A stretch of 33,793 nt of DNA, taken from NCBI GenBank assembly GCA_001464865.1, contig LNEG01000175.1, positions 1-33,793 of the forward strand, in the 5' to 3' direction. Both the position numbers and the translations under genes were made by a program. This document shows, piece by piece, positions 7,951 through 18,155 of this stretch (the stretch's first letter is position 1; the number at the start of each line of letters is the position of its first letter). The DNA is from Burkholderiales bacterium Ga0074133. GTDB taxonomy: Bacteria > Pseudomonadota > Gammaproteobacteria > Burkholderiales > Burkholderiaceae_C. A model generated the notes under the pieces. It made no database searches and was not told where the DNA came from. It worked only from the letters and a program-made list of their open reading frames with translations.

Positions 7951-8211
7951 GGTGATGGTCCGCAGACGTGGAGGTAGAGGTCAAAAGAAGATGGACTTGA
8001 GGATTTGCGCAGTGGCGTCACCCCTCATGCGCATCCTAGGAAGCCCCCTCCTCGCCCCGCGTGCTCCAACTTCTGCGGCGTGCGTAGGACCGGCACCGAC
8101 AACCGTGTGAGCGCCACCCCGCCAACGCACTGCCCCGCCCCACCGGCGGACGGTTGAGGTCAGACCGTCGCGCATCTGCTCGCGCAGGAACGCTGCCGCG
8201 GCGAAACGCCC

Positions 8212-11200
8212 CTACCGCGCCAGCACCGGCGCCAGCGCCCTGCCTGTGTGCGTGCCCGCAGCCACCACGTCTTCGGGCGTAGCGGCCGCCACGATGCGGC
8301 CACCAGAGCCTCCGCCCTCCGGGCCCAGGTCCAGAATCCAGTCGGCTTCGGCGATCACGTCCAGGTCGTGCTCGATCACGATCACGCTGTGGCCTCCATC
8401 GACCAGGCGATGCAGCACGCGGATGAGCTTGTCCACATCGGCCATGTGCAGACCCACCGTGGGCTCGTCCAGCACGTAGAGCGTGTGCGGCACCTTCTGG
8501 CCCCGGCGGCCGACCTCGTCGCGCACCTTGGTCAGCTCGGTCACGAGCTTGATGCGCTGCGCCTCGCCACCGCTCAGCGTGGGTGACGGCTGGCCCAGCG
8601 TGAGGTAGCCCAGGCCCACGTCCTGCAAGAGCTGCAGCGGGTGCGCAATGCTGGGCATGGTGGCAAAGAAGCCCACGGCCTCGTCCACCTCCATCTGCAG
8701 CACGTCGCCAATGCTCTTGCCGCGCCAGGTCACGGCCAGCGTTTCGGGGTTGAAGCGCGCGCCGTGGCAGGTTTCGCAGGGCACCTTCACATCGGGCAAA
8801 AAGCTCATCTCGATGGTGCGCACGCCCGCGCCTTCACAGCTGGGGCAGCGGCCCTCGCCGGTGTTGAAGGAAAAGCGCCCGGCCGCATAGCCGCGCGCTT
8901 TGGCCTCCAGCGTTTCGGCAAACAGCTTGCGGATGGTGTCCCAGAAGCCGATGTAAGTGGCGGGGCAGCTGCGCGGCGTCTTGCCGATCGGCGTCTGGTC
9001 CACTTCGAGCACGCGGTCGATGCTCTCGAAGCCCGACAGGCCCGTGCAACCCACCAGCGGCGGCGCCTTGCCCGCGTCCATGGCATCACGCCCTGCCTTG
9101 GTACTGCGCTGCTGCACCCAGGCTTGCACGTTGGCCAGCAGCACATCGCGCGCCAGGGTGGACTTGCCCGAGCCGCTCACGCCCGTCACCGCCACCAGAC
9201 GGTGCAGCGGCACGGTGGCTGTCACGTTCTGCAGGTTGTGCAACTGCGCGCCGTGCACGGTGAGCCAGCGCATGGCGGCGCGTTCCTTGGCCTCAGTCAA
9301 TGCGTCGGCCGCCAGCGATGCGGCCTGGGCTGCGCGCTTCTTCACCGCGGCGCTCTGGCGGCCAGTGGGCGCTGCCGCCTCGGCCTGGGCGAAGGCGGCC
9401 GTGGCCTCGGCGCTCACCTCGCCGGGTGCCATGCTGCGGCGCAGTTGCAGCGGGTGCTTCATGGCGTGCAGCAGGTAGCGGCCGGTTTGCGAATCTGGGG
9501 CCCCTGTGATGTCGGCCACGCTGCCCTGCGCCACCAGGCGCCCGCCGCGCTTGCCCGCGCTGGGGCCAATGTCGATGATGTGGTCGGCACGGCGGATGGT
9601 GTCTTCGTCGTGCTCCACCACCACCAGCGTGTTGCCCTTGTCGCCCAGCTTGTGCAGGGCGTTGAGCAAGATCTGGTTGTCACGGGCGTGCAGGCCGATG
9701 GTGGGCTCATCCAGCACGTAGCACACACCCTGCAGGTTGCTGCCGAGCTGCGCAGCCAGGCGAATGCGCTGCGCCTCCCCACCGCTGAGCGTGGGCGCGC
9801 CACGGTCGAGCGTGAGGTAGCCCAGGCCCACTTCTTCGAGGAACTCGAGGCGGCTCTGGATCTCGGGCACGAGGTCACGGGCGATGTCGCCTTCTCGTTG
9901 GGTCATGCCGCCTTCGATGCGCAGGGTTTCGATCCAGCGGCGCACATCCGTCACCGACAGGGCTGCGATGTCAGTGATGCCCACACCGGCAAACTTGACC
10001 GCGCGGGCCGTGGCGTTCAGGCGCGTGCCGCTGCAGGTGGGGCAGGCGGTGTCGGCCAGGTCTTCCACCTCGGGCTCGGCAAAGGTCTGCTCGCGGCCTT
10101 TTTCCTTGTCGTCCTGCACCGAGTCGTCAAATACCTTGCGCTGGTCCTTGGTGAGCTTGACGCCCGTGCCCACGCAGTCGGGGCACCAGCCGTGCTTGCT
10201 GTTGTAGGAAAAGAGGCGCGGGTCCAGCTCGGCATAGCTGGTGGCACACACGGGGCAGGCGCGCTTGGTGGAGAAAGCCTGCAGATGGCCGATGCCAGCC
10301 GTGGCGGCACCACTTTGCATGGCTGCCGCCAGCGTGCCAATGCTGCTGAGCACATGCACCACGCCCTTGCCGTGCGTGAGCGCGTCGGCCAGCGCGGTGC
10401 GAAGCTGGGCTTCGTTCTCGGGCGACACATCGAGGCTGGCCACAGGCAGCTCGATGGTGTGTTCCTTGAAGCGGTCGATCCGCGGGAAATGGGTGGTAGG
10501 CAAGAAGTTGCCGTCCACGCGCAGGTGCGTGTAGCCGCGCGGGCGGGCCCAGTCGGCCAGCTCGGTGTAGACGCCCTTGCGGTTCATCACCAGCGGCGCG
10601 AGCAGCCCGATGTGCTGGCCGCGGAACTGGGTGAGGAGCTGGGCGGCAATGCTCTCGGGCGTCTGCGGCTGCACGGCCGCGCCGTCCTTGGTGCAGTGCT
10701 GCGTGCCGAGCTTGACGTACAGCAGGCGCAAGAAGTGCCATACCTCGGTGGTGGTGCCCACGGTGGACTTGCGCCCGCCGCGCGACAGGCGCTGCTCAAT
10801 GGCGACGGTAGGCGGAATGCCATACACCGCATCCACTTCGGGCCGACCGGCGGGCTGCACGATGGAGCGCGCATAGGCGTTCAGCGATTCGAGGTAACGG
10901 CGCTGGCCCTCATTGAACAGGATGTCGAACGCCAGCGTGGACTTGCCCGAGCCGCTCACGCCTGTCACCACGTTGAACTTGCCGCGCGGAATGTCCACGC
11001 TCAGGTTTTTGAGGTTGTGTTCCTTGGCGTTGACGATCTGTATGGCGTTTTTGGTTTCTGGCGTCAGATTCATCTGCGCTGCGCGTTCCTCTTTTCGCAG
11101 CGCAGCAGCCTTCTCATGAACGGAGTGCCCGCCGATGCCCAGCGTCAGTTCGTAGTCGCTCAGCGCCAGGCCGGTGTGCGATGTGGCGTGCTGGCGCACA

Positions 11201-14085
11201 TCCTCGGGCGTACCCTCGGCCACGATCAGGCCACCGGCATAGCCACCCTCGGGGCCCAGGTCGATGAGCCAGTCGCTCGCGCGGATCACGTCCAGGTTGT
11301 GCTCGATGACGATGAGCGAATGGCCAGCGTCGATGAGCTTGCGCAGCGCGCGCATGAGCTTGGCGATGTCATCAAAGTGCAGGCCGGTGGTCGGCTCGTC
11401 GAACAGGAACAGCGTGCCCTTGCGCGCCACCGCCTGGCGCGACTTGGACGCGCTGCGTGCCGCCTCGGCCAGAAAACCGGCCAGCTTCAAACGCTGGGCC
11501 TCGCCGCCGGACAGGGTCGGCACCGGCTGGCCCAGTGCCACGTATTCGAGCCCCACATCCACGATGGGCTGCAACGCGCGGATCACGTCGCGATCGCCCG
11601 CGAACAGGTCGGCCGCTTCGGCCACGGTAAGGGCCAGCACATCGGCCACGTTCAGGTTGCGGCCACCGCGTTCGATGGTGATTTCCAGAATTTCAGGCCG
11701 GTAGCGCTTGCCATCGCAGTCCGGGCAACGCAGGTACACGTCGCTCAGAAACTGCATCTCCACATGCTCAAAGCCCGAGCCACCGCAGGTGGGGCAGCGC
11801 CCGTCGCCGCTGTTGAAGCTGAACTTGGCCGAGGTGTAGCTGCGCTGTCTGGACAGCGGCGCTACCGCAAACAGCTCGCGGATGCTGTCCCACGCGCCGA
11901 CGTAGCTCACGGGGTTGGAGCGGGCCGTCTTGCCAATGGGCGACTGGTCCACAAACACCACGTCGGACAAATGATCAGCGCCCAGCAAACGGTCATGCGC
12001 GCCGGGGGTGTCGGTGGCCTTGCCAAAGTGGCGCAGGAGCGCGGGCGCCAGCACGTCCTGGATCAGACTCGATTTGCCCGAGCCGCTGACACCCGTCACC
12101 GTGACCAGCCTCTGCAGCGGGAACTCGACCGACACGTTCTGCAGGTTGTGCTCGCGCGCGCCTTCCAGGATGAGGCGCGGCGTTGCATCCGTGACCATGC
12201 GCTTGAAGCCAAAGCCCACCTGCTTGCGCCCGCCCAGGTAAGCGCCCGTCAGCGTATCGGCCTTGCGCAAATCAGCGGTGGTGCCGTCAAACACGATCTG
12301 CCCGCCCAGGCGGCCCGGGCCGGGGCCCATGTCGATCATGCGGTCGGCCGCCAGCATCACGGCCGGGTCGTGCTCCACCACCACCAGGGTGTTGCCCGCG
12401 TCGCGCAGGCGCAGCATGGCCTCGGTGATGCGGTGCATGTCGCGCGGGTGCAGGCCGATGCTGGGCTCGTCCAGCACGAACAACGTGTTGACGAGGCTGG
12501 TGCCGAGCGCGGTGGTGAGGTTGATGCGCTGCACCTCGCCGCCGCTGAGCGTGCGGCTTTGCCGGTCGAGCGTGAGGTAGCCAATGCCCACATCGCACAG
12601 GTATTTCAGGCGCGTGGTGATTTCTTCGTGCAGCAGTTTCAGCGCCTGGGCATCGCCGCCCTTGGCATCGTCGCCCACGGGCAATTGCATGCGCGCAAAG
12701 AACTGGCGCAGGCGGTCGATGGGCAGCAGCATCAGGTCGTGCAGGCACAGGCCGGGCAACGCTTCGAGTTGCTCACGCGACCATTGGACGTCTTCGGGCA
12801 TGAAGCGTTTGCCGGGCTCCAGCACCGCGTCGGCATCTTCCTTGCGGCCAATGCGCCAGAGCAGGCTTTCGGTCTTGAGGCGTGCACCGGCGCAGGTGGG
12901 GCATGGCGTGTAGCTGCGGTACTTGGACAAGAGCACGCGGATGTGCATCTTGTAGGCCTTGCTCTCCAGGTACTCGAAAAAACGCTTGATGCCGTACCAC
13001 TGCTTGCTCCACTGGCCGTCCTTGTAGCCGGGTGCGCCGCCGATGACCCATTTCTTCTGGTCATCGGTCAGCTTGTACCAGGGCGTGTCGCGCGGGATGC
13101 CAGCTGCCTCGGCGTGGCGCATGAGGTCGTCCTGCGCCTCTTTCCACGCCGGGGTCTGGATGGTCTTGATCGCTCCGGCGCGCAGCGTGAGCTTGTCGTT
13201 GGGGATGACAAGGCCGTAGTCCACGCCGATCACGCGGCCAAAGCCCCGGCAGCTGTCGCATGCGCCCACGGCAGAGTTGAACGAGAACGCCGACGGAATG
13301 GGATCGCTGTAACGCAGATCGCTGTCGGGGCAATGCAGACCGGTGGAGAAGCGCCACAGATCGGGCTCACCCTCATCCACCAGCCGGTAGACATTGAGGC
13401 GCCCGGTGCCGCGCTTGAGCGCGACCTCAATCGCTTCAATGACCCGGGCCTTCTCTGCGTTGCCCAGGCGAAACCGGTCGGCCACCACATCCAGCACCTT
13501 GCGCGGGCCGGTGGGCGTGCCCACTTCACGCTCGGCCTGCACCTTGGTAAAACCGCTGGCCGACAGCCACTGCTCGACCTGCTCGGCACTGGTGTTGGCA
13601 GGCAGCTCGACCGGGAAGGTCAGCACCACGCGCGGATCGTCCGCTGCGCTACAGCGCGCGGCCAGCTCGGCGTAAATGGTCTCCGGCGTGTCATGCCGCA
13701 CCGGCTGCGCCGTCTGCTTGTCGAACAACTGGCCTGCGCGCGCAAACAGCAGCTTCAGGTGGTCGTTCAGCTCGGTCATCGTGCCCACGGTGGAACGGCT
13801 GGAGCGCACCGGGTTGGTCTGGTCGATGGCGATCGCCGGGGGCACGCCCTCGACCTTGTCGACAGCGGGCTTGTCCATGCGGTCCAGAAACTGCCGCGCG
13901 TACGCGCTGAAGGTTTCCACATAGCGCCGCTGGCCTTCGGCATACAGCGTGTCGAACACCAGGCTGGACTTGCCGGAGCCGCTGGGGCCGGTGACCACCG
14001 TGAGCTCGCCGGTGCGGATGTCCAGATCCAGGTTCTTGAGGTTGTGCTGGCGCGCGCCGCGGATACGGATCAGTCCCTGGGTCAT
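8212..14085 (-). CDS. uvrA: Tandem double UvrA (excinuclease ABC subunit A, two fused modules)
   Basis: A 1957-residue protein, about twice a normal UvrA. The ATG at 14085 ([16 protein letters not shown]) aligns with UvrA starts; the frame stays open 150 bases further but without UvrA sequence. Module 1 covers about residues 1-1000 and module 2 about 1005-1957. Each has two ABC ATPase halves with Walker A (GPSGSGKS at 33-40, then three GVSGSGKS), signature LSGGE(A/V)QR and a DEP(S/T)xGLH Walker B/D-loop. UvrA zinc motifs are present in both. The first zinc site of module 1 (about 250-277) reads CPDS...CDSC, lacking one of four expected cysteines, while module 2 keeps all four. UvrA dimers detect bulky DNA lesions, so this polypeptide could act as an intramolecular dimer. 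I recall such double UvrA proteins in Burkholderiales; they coexist with a standard uvrA. No ssb or other repair gene is adjacent. Confidence 0.95.
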   Translation of the reverse strand: MTQGLIRIRGARQHNLKNLDLDIRTGELTVVTGPSGSGKSSLVFDTLYAEGQRRYVETFSAYARQFLDRMDKPAVDKVEGVPPAIAIDQTNPVRSSRSTVGTMTELNDHLKLLFARAGQLFDKQTAQPVRHDTPETIYAELAARCSAADDPRVVLTFPVELPANTSAEQVEQWLSASGFTKVQAEREVGTPTGPRKVLDVVADRFRLGNAEKARVIEAIEVALKRGTGRLNVYRLVDEGEPDLWRFSTGLHCPDSDLRYSDPIPSAFSFNSAVGACDSCRGFGRVIGVDYGLVIPNDKLTLRAGAIKTIQTPAWKEAQDDLMRHAEAAGIPRDTPWYKLTDDQKKWVIGGAPGYKDGQWSKQWYGIKRFFEYLESKAYKMHIRVLLSKYRSYTPCPTCAGARLKTESLLWRIGRKEDADAVLEPGKRFMPEDVQWSREQLEALPGLCLHDLMLLPIDRLRQFFARMQLPVGDDAKGGDAQALKLLHEEITTRLKYLCDVGIGYLTLDRQSRTLSGGEVQRINLTTALGTSLVNTLFVLDEPSIGLHPRDMHRITEAMLRLRDAGNTLVVVEHDPAVMLAADRMIDMGPGPGRLGGQIVFDGTTADLRKADTLTGAYLGGRKQVGFGFKRMVTDATPRLILEGAREHNLQNVSVEFPLQRLVTVTGVSGSGKSSLIQDVLAPALLRHFGKATDTPGAHDRLLGADHLSDVVFVDQSPIGKTARSNPVSYVGAWDSIRELFAVAPLSRQRSYTSAKFSFNSGDGRCPTCGGSGFEHVEMQFLSDVYLRCPDCDGKRYRPEILEITIERGGRNLNVADVLALTVAEAADLFAGDRDVIRALQPIVDVGLEYVALGQPVPTLSGGEAQRLKLAGFLAEAARSASKSRQAVARKGTLFLFDEPTTGLHFDDIAKLMRALRKLIDAGHSLIVIEHNLDVIRASDWLIDLGPEGGYAGGLIVAEGTPEDVRQHATSHTGLALSDYELTLGIGGHSVHEKAAALRKEERAAQMNLTPETKNAIQIVNAKEHNLKNLSVDIPRGKFNVVTGVSGSGKSTLAFDILFNEGQRRYLESLNAYARSIVQPAGRPEVDAVYGIPPTVAIEQRLSRGGRKSTVGTTTEVWHFLRLLYVKLGTQHCTKDGAAVQPQTPESIAAQLLTQFRGQHIGLLAPLVMNRKGVYTELADWARPRGYTHLRVDGNFLPTTHFPRIDRFKEHTIELPVASLDVSPENEAQLRTALADALTHGKGVVHVLSSIGTLAAAMQSGAATAGIGHLQAFSTKRACPVCATSYAELDPRLFSYNSKHGWCPDCVGTGVKLTKDQRKVFDDSVQDDKEKGREQTFAEPEVEDLADTACPTCSGTRLNATARAVKFAGVGITDIAALSVTDVRRWIETLRIEGGMTQREGDIARDLVPEIQSRLEFLEEVGLGYLTLDRGAPTLSGGEAQRIRLAAQLGSNLQGVCYVLDEPTIGLHARDNQILLNALHKLGDKGNTLVVVEHDEDTIRRADHIIDIGPSAGKRGGRLVAQGSVADITGAPDSQTGRYLLHAMKHPLQLRRSMAPGEVSAEATAAFAQAEAAAPTGRQSAAVKKRAAQAASLAADALTEAKERAAMRWLTVHGAQLHNLQNVTATVPLHRLVAVTGVSGSGKSTLARDVLLANVQAWVQQRSTKAGRDAMDAGKAPPLVGCTGLSGFESIDRVLEVDQTPIGKTPRSCPATYIGFWDTIRKLFAETLEAKARGYAAGRFSFNTGEGRCPSCEGAGVRTIEMSFLPDVKVPCETCHGARFNPETLAVTWRGKSIGDVLQMEVDEAVGFFATMPSIAHPLQLLQDVGLGYLTLGQPSPTLSGGEAQRIKLVTELTKVRDEVGRRGQKVPHTLYVLDEPTVGLHMADVDKLIRVLHRLVDGGHSVIVIEHDLDVIAEADWILDLGPEGGGSGGRIVAAATPEDVVAAGTHTGRALAPVLAR

Positions 14086-14286
14086 GGAAGGCAGTCTTTC
14101 GGGGGTAAGGCGGAAGATTCTAGGGACGCACCGCGCTGCGCGCCGCCACACCTGAATTGCCCCCAGGGAATGCTGCACTGCTGGCGATACCTTGCAGCAT
14201 ACGTAACGTTCGGAAACTACTGATTCGACTGTCATTCCCCATCGTTACACTCGTTTTTTGGTTGCAAAAAGACACAAGGAGACACA

Positions 14287-15402
14287 ATGAAATCAGGCAG
14301 GAATTTGCTGGCGTTGGCGACCCTGTTCGCCGCAGTGATGCTCCCGGGCCACGCGCAGATCATGGTGGGCCAGACGGCGGGGTTCAGCGGCCAGGTGGCT
14401 GCCGGCGTGCGCGAGACAACGGACGGCGCAATGCTGTTCCTGGATGCGGTCAACGCCAAGGGCGGCGTCAATGGCCAGAAGATCGAACTCGTCTCGCTGG
14501 ATGACAAGTTCGACCCCAAGCTGGCGGCTGAAAACGCGCGCAAGCTCATCGAGGAGCAAAGCGTGGTGGCCATGTTCCTCACGCGGGGCACCCCGCACAC
14601 CCAGGCCATCATCCCGCTGCTGGACAAGCACGGCGTGCCGCTGGTGGCTCCTTCCACCGGGGCCATCGTTCTGCACCGTCCGGTGCAGAAATACATCTTC
14701 AACGTCCGCGCCACCTACCAGCGCGAGGCCGAAAAGGCCATGACCCACCTGGCATCCATGGGCGTGAAGCGCATCGCGCTGGTCTCAGCCAACGACAGCT
14801 TTGGCGACGACGGCATTGCCGGTGCGCTCAAGGGTCTGACGGCCAGCAACCTGCAACCCGTGCTGCAGGAGAAGTTCGACCGCGCCAAGCCCGACTTCGC
14901 ACCCATCGTGGCCAAGGCCGCCAAGGCTGATGCGCAGGCGGTACTGATGGTGGCATCGGGCACCGCGGTGGTCGATGCCACCAACGCGCTGCGCCAGGCC
15001 GGCTCTGCCGCACAGATCGTGACGCTGTCCAACAATGCCTCGGGCGGCTTCATCAAGAGCCTTGGCGCCAATGGCCGTGGCGTGATCGTGACGCAGGTGT
15101 TCCCCAACGAACGCGCCATGACGTTTCCGCTGGTGAAGGAAGCGCAGGACCTGGCCCGTGCAAAAGGTCTGGGCGAGCTGAGCCCGGCCATGCTCGAAGG
15201 CTTTGCCGGTGCCAAGGTGCTGGTCGAGGGCCTGCGCCGGGCCGGCCCCAAGCCCACGCGCGAGAAGCTGCACGCCGCACTGGAGTCCATCCGCAAGTAC
15301 GACCTCGGCGGTCTGGAACTGAATTTCTCGCCCGAAGACCACTCGGGCCTGGACTTCGCCGATCTCTCCATCATCGGCACCGACGGCAAGTTCCGGCGCT
15401 GA
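14287..15402 (+). CDS. ABC-type branched-chain amino acid (LivJ-like) substrate-binding protein
   Basis: A 371-residue periplasmic protein. AAGGAG sits six bases before the ATG. A signal peptide (MKSGRNLLALATLFAAVMLPGHA) precedes IMVGQTAGFSG. The fold is the type I Peripla_BP_6: GAMLFLDAVNAKGGVNGQKIELVSLDD, a hinge at PLVAPSTGA, and GVKRIALVSANDSFGDDG. It would capture an amino acid, amide or aromatic acid in the periplasm. No permease or ATPase gene is nearby, so it is an orphan receptor. It is divergent from the double uvrA across 201 bases. A TACACT at 14246-14251 could be a -10 element but lacks a good -35. Ligand unknown. Confidence 0.92.
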   Translation: MKSGRNLLALATLFAAVMLPGHAQIMVGQTAGFSGQVAAGVRETTDGAMLFLDAVNAKGGVNGQKIELVSLDDKFDPKLAAENARKLIEEQSVVAMFLTRGTPHTQAIIPLLDKHGVPLVAPSTGAIVLHRPVQKYIFNVRATYQREAEKAMTHLASMGVKRIALVSANDSFGDDGIAGALKGLTASNLQPVLQEKFDRAKPDFAPIVAKAAKADAQAVLMVASGTAVVDATNALRQAGSAAQIVTLSNNASGGFIKSLGANGRGVIVTQVFPNERAMTFPLVKEAQDLARAKGLGELSPAMLEGFAGAKVLVEGLRRAGPKPTREKLHAALESIRKYDLGGLELNFSPEDHSGLDFADLSIIGTDGKFRR

Positions 15403-15409
15403 GCCCGGG

Positions 15410-15427
15410 CCGCGCTGCGAGGCGCGG
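15410..15427 (+). terminator. Short GC hairpin after the binding-protein gene
   Basis: CCGCGC at 15410-15415 pairs with GCGCGG at 15422-15427 eight bases past the stop codon. No strong T-run follows, so terminator function is tentative. Confidence 0.35.
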
Positions 15428-16076
15428 TGGCGCTCGTTTGCCCCTGCATGCGGTGTGCAGGGTGCTGCGGCTGCATGAGAGCGCTGGCAAGGCAGTGGCA
15501 GCTTCATCGGCAGCGACGGCCGCTTCAAATGCCAGGCAGCTGCCCGACGGGCCCTGCCAGACACGCTTGGCAAACCCATCGGAGCAACATGCCCGAACGA
15601 CTGCCCATGAAGCGTCGGGCGCAACATCCGAAGCCAACAGGTCTTTGAGGCGTCCGTGCCGCAGTGGCATGAGTCGCTGCAGGGCCTGTCCGACAGATCA
15701 GACAGCCTGTTGCCGTCACGGCGCGCTGCCAAAGCAGCCGCGCAACCGGACACACGCCGACGCCCGCCACCCCACCGCGAGGTCAAAAGGTGGTCGCAAG
15801 GAGCGGAGCCAGTGTGGTCAAAAGCCCACCCGGCCTCCATCGACCGGAGTCAGTCAACCCTGGCGCGGAACCGCCCTGGGGCACCTCTGAACAAATCGTG
15901 CGGCAAGTGAGCGCTGCGGATCGGGATGGGCTGCAAGACGTCAAACGCAAACCGCAGCAATGGCCGGGCTGTTGCGAGTATTTGCAATTCTGCAGGCCGC
16001 CAGAGGCCGCAGATGCACACGGCGCACTGGTTGGTGCGAAGGCTCCCTGAACGCGTTCATGAAGCCCGCAGCGGCA
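15428..16076. other. Gene-poor interval of about 650 bases
   Basis: Several short overlapping frames exist on both strands, but none has a ribosome site, motif or believable composition. GGGGCACCTCTGAACAA at 15878-15894 resembles, from memory, the terminal repeat of IS5-group elements, and the next 120 bases may be a decayed insertion-sequence end. No matching inverted copy is present in the window. Confidence 0.4.
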
Positions 16077-16277
16077 TTACTTGGCTTCGCTGGCGCCCGA
16101 AGCAGGCGCAGCCGGTGCTGGTGCAGGCGTGGCGGCTGCAGAGGCAGGCGCCGCTGGTGCGTGCGAGGTGTCGGTGCCGTGCTTTTCGCCGCCCATGTCC
16201 AGGTTACTTCCACCCTTGATGATCACAAACATGGCCAGCGCGGCAAACACGACAAATCCAACAGCAATCTTCCACAT
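16077..16277 (-). CDS. Small single-pass membrane protein with Ala/Pro tail
   Basis: A 66-residue protein. GGAG lies about seven bases before the ATG. Residues 3-21 (KIAVGFVVFAALAMFVIIKGG) form one transmembrane helix; the rest (about 40 residues) is rich in Ala and Pro and probably unstructured. The short N-terminal side and the charges suggest the tail faces the periplasm, but orientation is uncertain. It lies directly downstream of the MHS transporter gene on the same strand, separated by a strong terminator-like hairpin. It may be an accessory of that transporter; I do not recognise the family. Confidence 0.7.
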   Translation of the reverse strand: MWKIAVGFVVFAALAMFVIIKGGSNLDMGGEKHGTDTSHAPAAPASAAATPAPAPAAPASGASEAK

Positions 16278-16300
16278 GGCAATTCTCCGTAATTGAGGTT

Positions 16301-16344
16301 CACTTAAAAAAAGGCCTTCCGGCGGGGAAGGCCCTTGATTAAGT
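16301..16344 (-). terminator. Strong rho-independent terminator after the transporter gene
   Basis: On the minus strand GGGCCTTCC, a short loop and GGAAGGCC are followed by seven T residues. Outer arms CACTTAA and TTAAGTG extend the structure to an imperfect 44-base palindrome. The U-run ends only 27 bases before the start codon of the 66-residue gene. Confidence 0.88.
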
Positions 16345-16366
16345 GTCCCGGCACTGCGGCCGGGAC
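16345..16366 (-). terminator. Second hairpin in front of the terminator
   Basis: GTCCCGGC at 16345-16352 pairs perfectly with GCCGGGAC at 16359-16366 around a six-base loop, just after the transporter stop codon. It has no U-run and may protect the transporter mRNA 3' end or compete with the following terminator. Confidence 0.6.
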
Positions 16367-16383
16367 GCCGGGCGGACCCGTGT

Positions 16384-18057
16384 TCAGTCGTCTGCGTAGA
16401 TGTCGTTGTCCTTGGTTTCCTTGACGAACAGGAGACCGATCACGAACGTTGCACCTGCGATGACGACGGGGTACCACAGGCCGTGGTACATGTTGCCGTT
16501 CTGGGCCACCATCGCGAACGCAATGGTAGGCATCAGACCACCGAACCAGCCGTTACCGATATGGTAGGGCAGCGACATCGAGGTGTAGCGGATGCGGGTC
16601 GGGAACATTTCCACCAGCATGGCGGCAATGGGGCCATACACCATGGTCACGTAGATCACCAGGATCGTGAGGATCACGACGATCATGACCTTGTCAACCT
16701 TGGCGGGATCAGCCTTGGTGGGGTAGCCGGCAGCCTTCAGCGCTTCAGCCACTTCCTTCTTGAAGGCAGCGATGCTCTTGGTGCTTTCTTCGTCGAACTT
16801 GCTGTTCACCACCTTGGCCGTAGGCGCTGCAATGACCTTGTCGCCGATCGTCACGGTCGATGGGCCGGCGGCCGTGGCCGTCACGTTCTCGTAGCTCACC
16901 GAGTTCTGGGCCAGGAAGCGCTTGGCGATGTCGCAAGACTTGGTGAAGTCGATTTCACGTGCCACGGGGTTGCCCTGGAACGAGCAGTCGCCAGCAGGTG
17001 CCGACACCACGATCTTGTTCTTGGCCTGGGCCGCTGCGAGGTCAGGGTTGGCGGCATTCGTCAGCATGCTGAACAGCGGGAAGTACGTCACCACGGCCAG
17101 GGCCATGCCGGCCAGGATGATGGGCTTGCGGCCGATCTTGTCCGACAGCGTACCGAAGATCACGAAGAACGGCGTACCGATCAGCAGCGACATGGCTACC
17201 AGGATGTTGGCCGTGGCACCATCGACACGCAGCACGCTGGTCAGGAAGAACAGCGCGTAGAACTGGCCCGAGTACCAGACCACAGCCTGACCAGCCACCA
17301 GGCCGAACAGGGCCAGCAGCACGATCTTCATGTTCTTCCACTGGCCGAAAGCTTCGGTCAGCGGGGCCTTGGAGGTCTTGCCCTCGGCCTTCATCTTCTG
17401 GAAGGCAGGCGATTCGTTCATCGACAGGCGGATGTAGACCGAGATGCCCAGCATCACGATCGACAGGATGAACGGCACGCGCCAGCCCCAGTCAGCGAAA
17501 GCGGCTTCGCCGATGATGGTGCGGGTACCCAGAATCACCATCAGCGACAGGAACAGGCCCAGCGTTGCGGTGGTCTGGATCCAGGCCGTGTAGGCGCCGC
17601 GGGCACCTTGCGGAGCGTGTTCGGCAACGTACGTGGCAGCACCGCCGTACTCACCGCCCAGGGCCAGGCCCTGCAGCATGCGCAGGATGATCAGGATGAT
17701 GGGAGCCGCAACGCCGATGGTGGCGTAGTTGGGCAGGATACCGACGATGAAGGTCGACGCGCCCATCAGCAAGATGGTCACCAGGAAGGTGTACTTGCGA
17801 CCGATCATGTCCCCCAGACGGCCGAACACCAGCGCGCCGAACGGACGCACGATGAAGCCCGCAGCGAACGCCAGCAGCGCAAAAATGAACGCAGCCTGCG
17901 GGTCGAGGCCCGAGAAGAACTGCTTGGCAATGATGGCCGCCAGCGAGCCGTACAGGTAAAAGTCGTACCACTCGAAGACGGTGCCGAGCGAAGACGCGAA
18001 GATGACCTTTCGCTCTTCGGCTGACATCGGCCGCGGTGCGGGATGGGTGTTTGCCAT
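16384..18057 (-). CDS. MFS transporter, metabolite:H+ symporter (MHS) family
   Basis: A 557-residue inner-membrane transporter. AGGAG lies eight bases before the ATG. MHS hallmarks are the N-terminal GTVFEWYDFYLYGSLA, the loop 2-3 motif GRLGDMIGRKYTF, RMLQGLALGGEYGGAATYVAEHAP, and GTLSDKIGRKPII between helices 8 and 9. Relatives such as ProP and KgtP are about 430-500 residues. The extra length is a roughly 118-residue hydrophilic insert (about residues 336-454), apparently between helices 9 and 10 on the periplasmic side, with two cysteines near 359 and 376 that could form a disulfide. The substrate is probably a carboxylate or zwitterion but cannot be assigned. The 5' leader has unusual structure, described separately. 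Confidence 0.93.
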   Translation of the reverse strand: MANTHPAPRPMSAEERKVIFASSLGTVFEWYDFYLYGSLAAIIAKQFFSGLDPQAAFIFALLAFAAGFIVRPFGALVFGRLGDMIGRKYTFLVTILLMGASTFIVGILPNYATIGVAAPIILIILRMLQGLALGGEYGGAATYVAEHAPQGARGAYTAWIQTTATLGLFLSLMVILGTRTIIGEAAFADWGWRVPFILSIVMLGISVYIRLSMNESPAFQKMKAEGKTSKAPLTEAFGQWKNMKIVLLALFGLVAGQAVVWYSGQFYALFFLTSVLRVDGATANILVAMSLLIGTPFFVIFGTLSDKIGRKPIILAGMALAVVTYFPLFSMLTNAANPDLAAAQAKNKIVVSAPAGDCSFQGNPVAREIDFTKSCDIAKRFLAQNSVSYENVTATAAGPSTVTIGDKVIAAPTAKVVNSKFDEESTKSIAAFKKEVAEALKAAGYPTKADPAKVDKVMIVVILTILVIYVTMVYGPIAAMLVEMFPTRIRYTSMSLPYHIGNGWFGGLMPTIAFAMVAQNGNMYHGLWYPVVIAGATFVIGLLFVKETKDNDIYADD

Positions 18058-18065
18058 GGGAATGT

Positions 18066-18155
18066 CTCCTGTTGGTTATTCAGACCGCCTGACAGCGGAC
18101 TGCACGCATTCTTGGAGATCGCACTGACCACGCTCTGACGCCAAACCAACAGGAG
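18066..18155 (-). promoter_or_regulatory. Structured 5' leader that can mask the transporter Shine-Dalgarno
   Basis: On the minus strand the leader contains CTCCTGTTGGTT (18155 to 18144), perfectly complementary to AACCAACAGGAG (18077 to 18066), which includes the AGGAG of the transporter. The 66-base loop between them holds a second hairpin: CAGACCGC at 18081-18088 against GCGGACTG at 18095-18102, with one mismatch. If the RNA starts upstream of 18155, translation could be closed by the long stem. Regulation is inferred from base complementarity only. Confidence 0.55.

Noticed and set aside
8641..14223. A continuous 1860-codon reading frame antisense to the double UvrA gene
   Set aside because: The translation is His, Gln, Ala and Arg-rich without domains. 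It mirrors UvrA codon choice in GC-rich DNA; the UvrA strand has every family motif.
15500..15540. An FIGSDGRFK-like translation that echoes the C terminus of the binding protein at 15402
   Set aside because: Only about ten residues match, with a stop just upstream in that frame. Too short to call a duplicated gene remnant.
16483..18024. A 513-codon frame antisense to the MHS transporter
   Set aside because: Very rich in His, Gln and Asp from reversed transmembrane codons; no ribosome site or motif.
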